The notes under the pieces: model-generated
Databases searched by the model: none
What the model was told of the DNA's origin: nothing
Seen by the model: only the letters and a program-made list of their open reading frames with translations
Assembly (NCBI GenBank): GCA_025499705.1
Contig: JAFMVE010000013.1
Span: 55,361 to 119,360, forward strand
DNA length: 64,000 bases
Direction of reading: 5' to 3'
DNA from: Carboxylicivirga caseinilyticus
GTDB lineage: Bacteria > Bacteroidota > Bacteroidia > Bacteroidales > Marinilabiliaceae
Shown here: positions 25,638 through 33,959 of the stretch, one piece after another
How positions within the stretch are numbered: the stretch's first letter is position 1
Layout of the letters: the number at the start of each line of letters is the position of its first letter
Made by a program: the position numbers and the translations under genes

Positions 25638-26438
25638 TTATTTCTTATTATTACCCTGAATAGTGATTGCACTTTCTTTAGCCAGTATATGACAAAAGTC
25701 TTGCAAGGTGTGGCCTGAATGACCTTTAATCCATTTGAATTCAATGAGTTTTCCATCGGTAATCGCATTCAAATCTTTCCAGACTTCTGCAAATTTAACT
25801 TCACTTCCCGAGGCTGTTTGCCAATTGTTATATTTCCAGAAATGCATCCATTGAACCATACCTCTGATCACATAACGGCTATCGGTATTAACCTGTATCC
25901 TTTCAAATTCTATTAATTGTTTTAATCCTTTCTGTACGGCTTTAAGTTCCATTAAATTACTGCTGCCACCAGTAAATGATTGGTTAATAACATTGGTTTG
26001 ACCATCGTTGTAATCGATAATTATGCCGTAACCTGATGTAAAGGATTCAGAGGCAAAAGAACCGTCTGCATATAATTTACAGATATCTTTTGTTTCATCA
26101 GGGCTACTTGAAATATTCAATATTCCGTTTCGCCTGTCGAGACGTATAAATTGGTTGTAATCTGATTCGTTTAAGAAATTAAAGTCGGTGATGAAAACAC
26201 AGTTTATCTTTTGTCCGACTTTTATTTTACGTTTAGAAGCTGACAGCATTACCTTTTCTAGCTGAAATTTGTTTTTGATAAGTATGTCAGTCAGCTTGTT
26301 ATTGTTGGAGAAATCAGTTCTGTTCAGCCCGGGATAATATGAGAAATAAGAAATAATATCATTTGAATCAACTGCATAACATTGGATGGCAGAAGCATTT
26401 ATGGCCTCAATGGTTAATATCAGTTTTATCGGTTTCAA
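25638..26438 (-). CDS. RNase HI-like protein with N-terminal extension
   Basis: A 266-residue protein. Residues 1-118 form a domain I do not recognise; residues 119-262 are an RNase HI domain. The active-site carboxylates Asp125 (LYADGSF), Glu164 (NLMELKAV) and Asp186 (VNTDSRYV) are present, as is KGHSGH near 239. The fourth position, usually Asp in a CDELA-like motif (Asp134 in E. coli), is His250 in CHILA. RNase HI removes RNA from RNA/DNA hybrids, and the last carboxylate is the least essential of the four, so activity is plausible. ATG at 26438 follows AT-rich DNA with no clear promoter. Confidence 0.83.
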   Translation of the reverse strand: MKPIKLILTIEAINASAIQCYAVDSNDIISYFSYYPGLNRTDFSNNNKLTDILIKNKFQLEKVMLSASKRKIKVGQKINCVFITDFNFLNESDYNQFIRLDRRNGILNISSSPDETKDICKLYADGSFASESFTSGYGIIIDYNDGQTNVINQSFTGGSSNLMELKAVQKGLKQLIEFERIQVNTDSRYVIRGMVQWMHFWKYNNWQTASGSEVKFAEVWKDLNAITDGKLIEFKWIKGHSGHTLQDFCHILAKESAITIQGNNKK

Positions 26439-26562
26439 TTGAAATTCTTCAATGTATCAGTAATTTTCATAGTCAATTAAATGCCTGATATTTAACTCGT
26501 ATTGAGTATTATCCCTACTTTACTCAATTAGCTCATATTTCACACCCGAATAAGATTGAATT

Positions 26563-27009
26563 TTATGAAATAGGTTTAACTTTTACGGCTTTTAATCCTT
26601 TAAGTCCCTTTTCTGTTTCAAATTCAACTTTGTTTCCAACCTTCAACGGTTCCAAACAATCATTAATATGCACAAAAATTGATTCTTTCGTATCTAAATC
26701 GATGATGAAACCAAAGCCTTTTGACTCGTCAAAATTGTTAACACGTCCCGTTCTGGTTGTGATAATATTTCGATTTTCAGCCTTAGGAACACTTATTTCT
26801 ATATTCTCTGCTTTAACTTCTGTTTTCTGAGTTTGATCAGGAGGAGTAGACGTGATCATACCATTTTCATCAACCCATGCAATCATGTCATCAAAGTCCT
26901 TTTTACCTTGTTCTTTTTTTAATTGCTTGCGTTGCTCTTTATCTTTTCTTTTTTTCTCTTTTTTGTTTCTTACTTCTTTTTTTCCAAATGTTTCCTGTGA
27001 TCTTGCCAT
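26563..27009 (-). CDS. Cold-shock domain protein with basic N-terminus
   Basis: A 148-residue cytosolic protein. Residues 1-40 are extremely Lys/Arg/Glu rich (KKEKKRKDKEQRKQLKK) and likely helical. The C-terminal 65 residues are a cold-shock OB fold with RNP1 KGFGFI and RNP2 IFVHI. Bacteroidota commonly carry this extended form of CSD protein. It should bind single-stranded RNA or DNA, and the basic tail may add ribosome or RNA contacts (inference). Confidence 0.88.
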   Translation of the reverse strand: MARSQETFGKKEVRNKKEKKRKDKEQRKQLKKEQGKKDFDDMIAWVDENGMITSTPPDQTQKTEVKAENIEISVPKAENRNIITTRTGRVNNFDESKGFGFIIDLDTKESIFVHINDCLEPLKVGNKVEFETEKGLKGLKAVKVKPIS

Positions 27010-27129
27010 CCAATTAATATTTCATTTGCGAAGAATAAATTCCTCTGGTTTATATTTTTATAACTGAGTTTGATCGATATTGTTTGGTCGTTTATGCACT
27101 TTTAAAATACATGTTTAATGCATCTTCCT

Positions 27130-27258
27130 TTAAAAACGAAATCTAGCTTTATCGATCAAAGCCTGATGTTGGGGTGCAGTTTTAAATTGAGAAGGAATAA
27201 TCTGATACGGACTTTTCTTTTTCTTGCACTCAATAATTCTCTGAAAAAGGATAAACAT
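27130..27258 (-). CDS. Possible 42-aa protein
   Basis: A 42-codon frame from MFILFQRIIECKKKK to IDKARFRF. The composition, a hydrophobic start then a basic patch then a Gln/Pro-rich end, looks protein-like. The frame stays open for 12 codons upstream and would give a fuller membrane helix (ITILVLDMFILF), but no ATG/GTG/TTG start is there, so either a rare start or a decayed gene is possible. The rest of the gap 27259-27460 shows nothing recognisable. Confidence 0.3.
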   Translation of the reverse strand: MFILFQRIIECKKKKSPYQIIPSQFKTAPQHQALIDKARFRF

Positions 27259-27460
27259 ATCAAGTACTAATATTGTAATCGATATGATGTTATTCTAAAT
27301 TTCGATATAAAGGTAACTATTATCTGATAACCTACATAGAAATATTCTATTATAACTGTCTGCGTATTGTGAAATTATTTCTAAAACAACAGATGTATTT
27401 TTATATTTCGTATTCAAAATGAGGTTTATATGTAATATGGTTTTTGATTGCTAAAAGCAA

Positions 27461-29293
27461 CTAAAGACTTAACAGATATTCATACAAATCCTGTTCTTTA
27501 TCTAAATTCAATTTTTGTTTTAACCGATACTTTGATTTTAGTACACTATCGGGTAACACATTCATTAAATCAGCTATTTCTTTGGTACTTAAATTCATTT
27601 TAAGAAAAGAGGCAAGTCTTAATTCTTTTTCTGAAATACCCGGATAAACAGATTGAATCTTTTTGTCAAAGTCATTATGGACCTCCTTAAAATAGGTCTT
27701 AAATGCTTCCCAGTAATTATCAGAGGCCGCTTCTCGTTTTAGCATCAGCTGAATCCTTTTGTAATCCTTATCAAACTCCTTGGGTATGTTTTTCAGGTTT
27801 TCAAGATTATCATTTAATTCCTGGATAAAACTGTTCTTTTGCAAAAGGTGCAAGGTTTGAGAGGCCAGTTCTTTTTTCTTAAAATTTAGTTTTTGATCAA
27901 ATACTTCCTGTTGTTTTTTACGTTCCTGCTCTTTTTTACGAATACGTTGGCGTGAAATAAAATACAGGAACAATGAAATCATTGCAAAGGCCATCATTCC
28001 AAATGCATACTGAATCTTTTGAAGCTTATCCACCTTGGACCTTGCCTGAAGGAGCGAAATATCCTTTTGTTGAAGATCAATCTTACTTTCGCGCATTTCT
28101 GTTTCATAATATTCCTGAAGATTAAGAATCTCCTTTTGTTTTGAAATGGCAAATAGGGAATCGTTTAACTCAATTGATTTGTTTAAAATATTATAGGCTT
28201 CTTCCGTTCGGTTATTCAATTTTAACGCTTCGGCCTTTAGTATGTATGCTTCAATAAGCTCTTCATCCAGATCTTTTCGTTCTAATTCATTCTCGAGTGC
28301 TAAAGAAGCATTTTCAAGTGCATTAACTGGATTGTTTAAGGCCAGATAATTTCTGGCAGCCAGTTTTCGGTTTAAAGTAATAAACTGATAATCGAGTTGA
28401 GGTTTATAATTGAGTTCTTCCAATGCCAGATCCAGACTTTTTCTATGATCTCCCAAAAGATATAAGGCATGTGAGAGTTGTGCCTTTGCCGGATGTTCCT
28501 GAAAGGTTCCTTTAAAGTGTTTGATAGCCTGAGGCAAACTATCAGCTACCATTCGGGGCTTATTTAACTCATTCATAGCAACAGCCCAATTGATCATGGC
28601 CATAAAGTAGATGTTTTTGCTTCCCGACCGTGTCGCGTCCATAGCTTCTTCATATTTTAGTCGGGCTTGCTCATAGTCTTTATTGGTGAGGTAAATACTT
28701 CCGGCAATGAAGATTAGACCAATCTTCGTGAATTCAGATCCTTTTTCGGCAAAAGGTTTAGCTTCAGTAAGAATCTCAAGACCTCGTTTTGTTTTACCCT
28801 GTAAATGATAGGCATCGGCTGTGGTTAGGTAGGTAATGCCAATTTGCAGGGTATCGTGGGCCATTCTGGCTAACTCTAAAGATTTGTCGAGATATGGAAA
28901 AACACTGTCGAATACTTCGGTACGCATGTATGTCATGCCCATTCGTCGGTAATAGATACTTGTAATCCCTGGAAACCTTAATGAGTCAACTTCAGTAAGT
29001 GCTGTCTTTATTAATTTTCTGCAGTCTTCAGGCGTGCCAAAATTGAATATACTAAAAACTATCTCTTTATAGGTCATCGCCGAAACAGAGTCGCCTTGTC
29101 TATTCGCCTCATCAATGGCCAACCGGAAATATTTATAACAGGCAGAGTCACCTCTTTCAAGACATTGTTCAGCCTTTTTAATGGGGTTTACAATTGCACT
29201 GTCCAGAATTGTTAAATAGTTCTGTCCAATACTATATTTCAGGCAAAAGATTGATAAAAATAGGATCAGTAAGATGCCTTTTGATATTTTCAT
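27461..29293 (-). CDS. TPR membrane protein with C-terminal HTH (regulator)
   Basis: A 610-residue protein. The ATG at 29293 is chosen because it opens a good signal peptide (MKISKGILLILFLSIF...). About ten tetratricopeptide-like helical repeats fill residues 35-390 in the periplasm. One transmembrane helix (about 420-440) is followed by a basic coiled coil and, at the end, a LuxR-like helix-turn-helix (ELRLASFLKMNLSTKEIADL and an SVLKSKYRLKQKL helix). This TPR-TM-coil-HTH layout is widespread in Bacteroidota and is taken to sense envelope signals and control transcription. It is divergent from the cytolysin-like gene across 152 bases, so that gene is the obvious candidate target. Confidence 0.82.
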   Translation of the reverse strand: MKISKGILLILFLSIFCLKYSIGQNYLTILDSAIVNPIKKAEQCLERGDSACYKYFRLAIDEANRQGDSVSAMTYKEIVFSIFNFGTPEDCRKLIKTALTEVDSLRFPGITSIYYRRMGMTYMRTEVFDSVFPYLDKSLELARMAHDTLQIGITYLTTADAYHLQGKTKRGLEILTEAKPFAEKGSEFTKIGLIFIAGSIYLTNKDYEQARLKYEEAMDATRSGSKNIYFMAMINWAVAMNELNKPRMVADSLPQAIKHFKGTFQEHPAKAQLSHALYLLGDHRKSLDLALEELNYKPQLDYQFITLNRKLAARNYLALNNPVNALENASLALENELERKDLDEELIEAYILKAEALKLNNRTEEAYNILNKSIELNDSLFAISKQKEILNLQEYYETEMRESKIDLQQKDISLLQARSKVDKLQKIQYAFGMMAFAMISLFLYFISRQRIRKKEQERKKQQEVFDQKLNFKKKELASQTLHLLQKNSFIQELNDNLENLKNIPKEFDKDYKRIQLMLKREAASDNYWEAFKTYFKEVHNDFDKKIQSVYPGISEKELRLASFLKMNLSTKEIADLMNVLPDSVLKSKYRLKQKLNLDKEQDLYEYLLSL

Positions 29294-29445
29294 CCTGATT
29301 AGGTTAAAAGTTTTCAAGATGTACAACAAGCAGACTCTTTAAATGTTGATTTTTTACTTCTGTCCATATTTTGTCAATGCCCATAATTCGCTTTTAGGCA
29401 AGGTTAGCAATAGTTTTGAAGTGTTGAATCGTAATACTATTGTCT

Positions 29446-30987
29446 ATGAGAATTAGAAGGATTTTTAAAAGTAAAGAAGTTTTATTATTGGCATTGTTGG
29501 TGACTGCTTGTTCAACCGATGATGTAATAAATGATGTTGACAAGAATGAAATTAATGAAGTATTGGAAAGCCTGACAGAATTCAATCAACCGGATGAGAG
29601 TGGTGAAGTTGAAGTGGGGTTGTCTGATCCGATGAGGGATGAAGATGATCAGTCATTGGAGTGTGTTACTACTACTTATTCAATATCTACAGGATTTGAT
29701 GAGATGGTGGCTTTGGACCCATCAACCGATGTTATTTTCCCGGGGGCGATTTTAAAAGGTGAAACCATACCAACGGGGGCTTATGAACCTATCATTTCTG
29801 ATCGTAATGCGGTAACACTTTCAGCGTCGCTTACTAATATTAGTGGTAGTCCGGTAGTAACAGTGAATAATCCTACCTTGTCGTCAGTGCGTGAGGGAAT
29901 TAAAACGATTCTTGATCAGGAGGTAACCGGCGGAACGGCAGCCAGGGTTAGTTTTGAAATAAGTAATGTATACTCTGAGGAGCAATTAAATATAGCAATA
30001 GGTGCTAATTACAGGGTCGCTAATAAATCAGTTTCTGGTTCATTTGATTTTAGCAATTCTACTTATTCGAACCGTTTCGTAGTTAAATTTATTCAAACCT
30101 ATTATACCATTGATGTGGATCCTCCTGCAAATCCTGGTGACTTTTTTGCGAAAGCTCCGGATTCAAGTGTATTTGGAAGTACATGTCCGGTTTATGTGGC
30201 AACAGTAGCATACGGTCGCATGGTTATTTATACGGTAGAAACAAACCGAACACAAACTGAAATTGATGCAGCTTTTAAAGCTACCATTAACTCGGTTGAT
30301 GGGGAAGTAGAGACTAACTATGAAAAGATTATCACAGAATCAAAGATTAATGCGGTTATTATTGGAGGATCAGCAGCTGATGCTGTGGGTGTAATAGAAG
30401 GTCCTCAGGGAATTTACAAGTATATTAGTCAGGGAGGAAATTACGATAGAAATAACCCTGGTGCCCCAATCGCTTACAAATTACGATATCTGAAAAAAGG
30501 TACTCCTGTTGCCCGGGTCGTTCTACAGTCAGAATATCCGATTCGCAACTGCGATGTGGCATATCAAAAGTATTTTGCATCAATTAATGCAATAGAAGTA
30601 AAGGATTTTGATGCTGGACTTGTCAGTTCGTGGGATACCTATGGAAAGATCAAAATTGAATATTTTGATGGCAATCAATCATTGGGAAGTAAAGAATGGT
30701 CGGTAAGTCGTGACAATGCAATCAAACTCTCTGAAAATAGCAGGTATACCATCAATGGAAAGAATTTTACCGTTACTGATTTATACAAGCTTGATCCCGA
30801 AAATGTTTATGCGCGAATAACTGCAGATATTTACCGGAAAGATTTGGTAAATGATAATCATCTTGGTGGTATTGATGAGAAAATATATGTCAGTAATATT
30901 AATGTGAGTAGTGGAGAACGAAGCAGAATCATGCAGGATAAAGGAAAAGTAAAGATTTACTTTACATTGAAAGAAGTAGCTTATTAA
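29446..30987 (+). CDS. Thiol-activated cytolysin family (CDC-like) lipoprotein
   Basis: A 513-residue protein with a lipoprotein signal (VTAC lipobox, Cys22). From about residue 85 it follows cholesterol-dependent cytolysins block by block: ALDPSTDVIFPGAILKG, VNNPTLSSVREGI, YSEEQLNIAIGANY, SGSFDFSNSTYSNRFVVKF (first membrane hairpin region), TYYTIDVDPPANPGDFF, VAYGRMVIYTVET, NAVIIGGSAAD and PIAYKLRYL. The C-terminal 150 residues lack the Trp-rich undecapeptide used for cholesterol recognition. This is the pattern of the CDC-like proteins of Bacteroidota. A pore-forming role against other cells is inferred. ATG at 29446 is used; an in-frame TTG precedes it at 29440. Confidence 0.88.
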   Translation: MRIRRIFKSKEVLLLALLVTACSTDDVINDVDKNEINEVLESLTEFNQPDESGEVEVGLSDPMRDEDDQSLECVTTTYSISTGFDEMVALDPSTDVIFPGAILKGETIPTGAYEPIISDRNAVTLSASLTNISGSPVVTVNNPTLSSVREGIKTILDQEVTGGTAARVSFEISNVYSEEQLNIAIGANYRVANKSVSGSFDFSNSTYSNRFVVKFIQTYYTIDVDPPANPGDFFAKAPDSSVFGSTCPVYVATVAYGRMVIYTVETNRTQTEIDAAFKATINSVDGEVETNYEKIITESKINAVIIGGSAADAVGVIEGPQGIYKYISQGGNYDRNNPGAPIAYKLRYLKKGTPVARVVLQSEYPIRNCDVAYQKYFASINAIEVKDFDAGLVSSWDTYGKIKIEYFDGNQSLGSKEWSVSRDNAIKLSENSRYTINGKNFTVTDLYKLDPENVYARITADIYRKDLVNDNHLGGIDEKIYVSNINVSSGERSRIMQDKGKVKIYFTLKEVAY

Positions 30988-31003
30988 TGATCCTTTTTCT
31001 AAG

Positions 31004-31043
31004 CCGACACCTAAAGTTGATTCAACAACCTGGTGTCGGTTTT
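31004..31043 (+). terminator. Terminator after the cytolysin-like gene
   Basis: ccgacacc (31004-31011) pairs perfectly with ggtgtcgg (31032-31039), with a smaller gttga/tcaac hairpin inside the loop, and TTTT follows. Confidence 0.82.
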
Positions 31044-31113
31044 CTATTTAATTAAGATGGCTAATCGTTGAATGCAAGATTAGTTTTCAGAGTAATTAGT
31101 GAGTTTATGTTTG

Positions 31114-31608
31114 TTATTTTTCATTACAGGCATTGGCAACTAATCTTTTGACAACTTGCCTGTGAAAAGGTTTTATGATTTTCATGTACATTTTACCGTT
31201 TGAGTTATTGTATTCCACCAATGTTGTTACTTTGATGTTATACTTATCGGTATGGTCATTTTTTATAATTGCACGAAAATTAAGGTGCGAATCATCAGCT
31301 CCAAGTACAACTTCATTTTCGGATATAGAATATATTTTAAAAAATTTCACATATCCACCTACTTTGAAGTCTTCATTATAATCGTCCGGTATTTTGGTTT
31401 TAATTCCAATTATTTCAACCATTTTATTTCGAATGGTAAACAATGTTTTTACCCACGGAGGGGTGGTGTTAAAAACAAGATTTGTAATTTCCTTTAAATT
31501 ATTCGTATGATTAGTGGTTGAAAAAGTATCTGCAAAATCTATTCTGGTTAACCAGTTTCTTTCAGTTTCGGTTAATTCCAGGTTTTCTTCCAAGACTTTT
31601 TTACTCAT
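31114..31608 (-). CDS. DUF2867 / START-like (SRPBCC) protein
   Basis: A 164-residue cytosolic protein resembling DUF2867. That family adopts the START/SRPBCC helix-grip fold, which binds hydrophobic ligands. Segments TTPPWVKTLFTIRNKMVEIIG (about 50-70), ENEVVLGADDSHLNFRAII (about 97-115) and the C-terminal IKPFHRQVVKRL are typical. The ligand is unknown. It is convergent with the cytolysin-like gene, and the next gene on its strand begins 34 bases upstream. Confidence 0.7.
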   Translation of the reverse strand: MSKKVLEENLELTETERNWLTRIDFADTFSTTNHTNNLKEITNLVFNTTPPWVKTLFTIRNKMVEIIGIKTKIPDDYNEDFKVGGYVKFFKIYSISENEVVLGADDSHLNFRAIIKNDHTDKYNIKVTTLVEYNNSNGKMYMKIIKPFHRQVVKRLVANACNEK

Positions 31609-31642
31609 TGTTTTTAGTTACTTAGGTTTTATGAAAACAATT

Positions 31643-32596
31643 TTAGTTTGTTGGTAAATTTACTTTTTCTTTGATTTCAAATACGGCATAGCACCAATAT
31701 GTTTTTGAAGTCCGATAATCCTGAAATTGACACTTGAAAGTAATTGAATTTCTGTTTGTTATGTAAATATCACTGAAGCTCCAATAAAATCCAGTTGAAA
31801 TATATGAGTTAGTCCCTGGTGGATCAAATTCAAACCTTATTTTTAATTTCTTATCAATAATATCATAGAAGGTTATACCTCCAGATGTATAAGTCCATTC
31901 ATCCCAATCATAAGTAACTAATATTTGGTGTTTAGCTGATGAAACGATATGATGATTTAAATTTATCTTTTCACCTGTATTTTTACTGATTAAAATACAA
32001 TCATGAGCTTCATAGTATTGAACAGCAAATAAGTAAGAATTTATTTCTTCGATAAAACCTGCATATTTATAGGTTGAAAAACTCATTTTTCCTATATCCT
32101 TATTTTTTAAAGTATCCATCCTTTCAGAATCAATTTTATACACGAATGTCGAATTGTTGATTCTCTTAACATTTTCATTAGGTTTTGCTTTCCAATTCAT
32201 ATGGAGAATACCTTCAAATTTATTTGAATTATTATCAGTTATCAGTTTATTAAATTCATATTTGGTAATTTTTCTGATTGATAAATCAAAACTATCTAAT
32301 TCGAATTTTTCAATTGAACGTATCAACGAATCTGTTATGTAGTCCTCATAATCATTTAATTCAGTTGCGTACTTATCGTGCTCAAAATTTTTCAAATTGG
32401 TGTTTGAGTTTTCAAGTTGTGATTCCAGATAAGATTTTTCATCACTAAGTAAAACGATGCGTGATTTCTGAGTTTCAATTTCTCCATTAAGAATTTCAAT
32501 TTTTTCTTTGTCATTTCTATACTGAAGTGCAAATACAACACCAGTTAGAATAAGGAGAATTATTGTAACGCCTTGCATTAGTTTTTGTTTTTTCAT
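31643..32596 (-). CDS. Membrane-anchored coiled-coil protein of unknown function
   Basis: A 317-residue protein: one N-terminal transmembrane helix (about 8-25), a coiled coil (about 28-75, repeated Glu/Lys/Leu heptads), then a domain of about 240 residues with many aromatic residues (late segment STGFYWSFSDIYITNRNS). I do not recognise the family. It likely faces the periplasm. It is 34 bases upstream of the DUF2867 gene on the same strand and could be cotranscribed with it. Confidence 0.55.
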   Translation of the reverse strand: MKKQKLMQGVTIILLILTGVVFALQYRNDKEKIEILNGEIETQKSRIVLLSDEKSYLESQLENSNTNLKNFEHDKYATELNDYEDYITDSLIRSIEKFELDSFDLSIRKITKYEFNKLITDNNSNKFEGILHMNWKAKPNENVKRINNSTFVYKIDSERMDTLKNKDIGKMSFSTYKYAGFIEEINSYLFAVQYYEAHDCILISKNTGEKINLNHHIVSSAKHQILVTYDWDEWTYTSGGITFYDIIDKKLKIRFEFDPPGTNSYISTGFYWSFSDIYITNRNSITFKCQFQDYRTSKTYWCYAVFEIKEKVNLPTN

Positions 32597-32770
32597 AGAT
32601 AAAGAAGGCCGTTTTGTTAGGTCTATTTTTAAAAAAGATCTTTGGAATTGAAATAAAGTAAAATCGAGTTAGTCTTTAATTATATTATTTATCAATTAGC
32701 TTTTATTCATGATCAAATTAGGTAAAGTACATGAGCTTCAGAGAAGATTTAATATTATTTGTGTTTAAAA

Positions 32771-32805
32771 AAATTATTGTCGGCAACCTAAAGTTGCCGA
32801 CAATA
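32771..32805 (-). terminator. Intrinsic terminator after the zinc-ribbon/SPFH pair
   Basis: A perfect 12-bp stem, attgtcggcaac (32776-32787) with gttgccgacaat (32793-32804), has a 5-base loop. On the minus strand it is followed by a long T run. It lies 49 bases after the stop of the zinc-ribbon gene. Confidence 0.92.
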
Positions 32806-32852
32806 GAGTATTTAAATAGCCGTTCTCAGACTGAATATTATCAGAATAACAT

Positions 32853-33959
32853 TTAGTTATTAGTGAAATAGATGATAAGGGCAATAATTGCAGCAACAGC
32901 CAGTGATGTAAGGGTAATTTTAATCCAACTGTATGGTCGTTGACCTTGAACTTCACCGGTTCTGCCATTTACAAGGAACTGGTATAACTTTCCTTTAAAC
33001 TTGTATGCACTTACAAAAACGGGCAACAGTAAATGTTTGAACGTGATATCGTCATACTGAGTGTTCATTGAGATAATTCGTTGTTCATCTCCACCAATAT
33101 CTCGTCTTACCAAACTGCGTATTTCAGGTTCAGCAATTCCTTTTGCAATTTCAAATCCTTCCTCTAATTCGATTTGATATTTTTCCGTGATAAAACCACT
33201 CAGGTAACTCTTATCAAACGGAATTAAATTCTGTAAATCCCAGGGCTCAAGTTTGTAAATGTACTTTTGAGGAAGCGATTTTGTTGCTACCGTTAAGATA
33301 TCATCAAAAAATCGCTTTACACTGCCGCTTGCCGGGTACCATCTGGTTTTTCGAACCTGACGTGTTTTTGTAACCGATTTACCATTTTCGGTAGTTGTAT
33401 AGGTCTCGGTAACATAATAATACTCTCCACGCTGTCCAATGTATCGTGTAAAAGTATCGGTATCAAATGTCCAGTAAGGGATGTAAACTCCTTTAAAATG
33501 ATCGAAGTTTAACGCAGCTTTTTTAAGGTCGTTGGGAGCAAACCACAATTTCTTGATCCATTTCTTAAATTCACCTTTTGCACCGTTCTTATCCAGTTTG
33601 AACGGAAGAAGTGATTTTGGCTGAATTATTTTTTCGTCCTTAGCCTGTTCAACAACCAAAGGGGTTGAACAATAGGGGCAAAGAGCCGAAGTAACATTGG
33701 GCTCAAGGGTGGATGATGCACCACAACTTTCGCATTTTACATAGCTCTCAACACTGGTTTCAATGGACTCTGATTGATTCGCCAGATAAGCATTAAAGTC
33801 AAGCTTCTTAATGTCTGCGTCAATTTGTGGAATTTCATTACTGGCACCACAGTATTCGCAACTCAAATGAACTGTACCAGGTTTGTATTTTAAATCGGCA
33901 CCACAACTGGTACAGGCAAATGTGCCCACTTTTAGTTCCTGTTCTTGTATTTCTTCCAT
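32853..33959 (-). CDS. Double zinc-ribbon membrane protein (YdjG-like)
   Basis: A 368-residue protein with two zinc ribbons at the N-terminus: CTSCG (about 16) with CEYCG (about 34), and CESCG (about 75) with CPYCS (about 94). A middle domain (about 110-330) contains PYWTFDTDTFTRYIGQRGEYY. A single transmembrane helix lies near the C-terminus (about 345-365). Zinc-ribbon proteins of this type, often misnamed PriA-like, include B. subtilis YdjG, which works with the SPFH protein YdjI. Its ATG overlaps the stop of the SPFH gene by one base (TAATG), so the two are translated as a unit. Confidence 0.8.
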   Translation of the reverse strand: MEEIQEQELKVGTFACTSCGADLKYKPGTVHLSCEYCGASNEIPQIDADIKKLDFNAYLANQSESIETSVESYVKCESCGASSTLEPNVTSALCPYCSTPLVVEQAKDEKIIQPKSLLPFKLDKNGAKGEFKKWIKKLWFAPNDLKKAALNFDHFKGVYIPYWTFDTDTFTRYIGQRGEYYYVTETYTTTENGKSVTKTRQVRKTRWYPASGSVKRFFDDILTVATKSLPQKYIYKLEPWDLQNLIPFDKSYLSGFITEKYQIELEEGFEIAKGIAEPEIRSLVRRDIGGDEQRIISMNTQYDDITFKHLLLPVFVSAYKFKGKLYQFLVNGRTGEVQGQRPYSWIKITLTSLAVAAIIALIIYFTNN

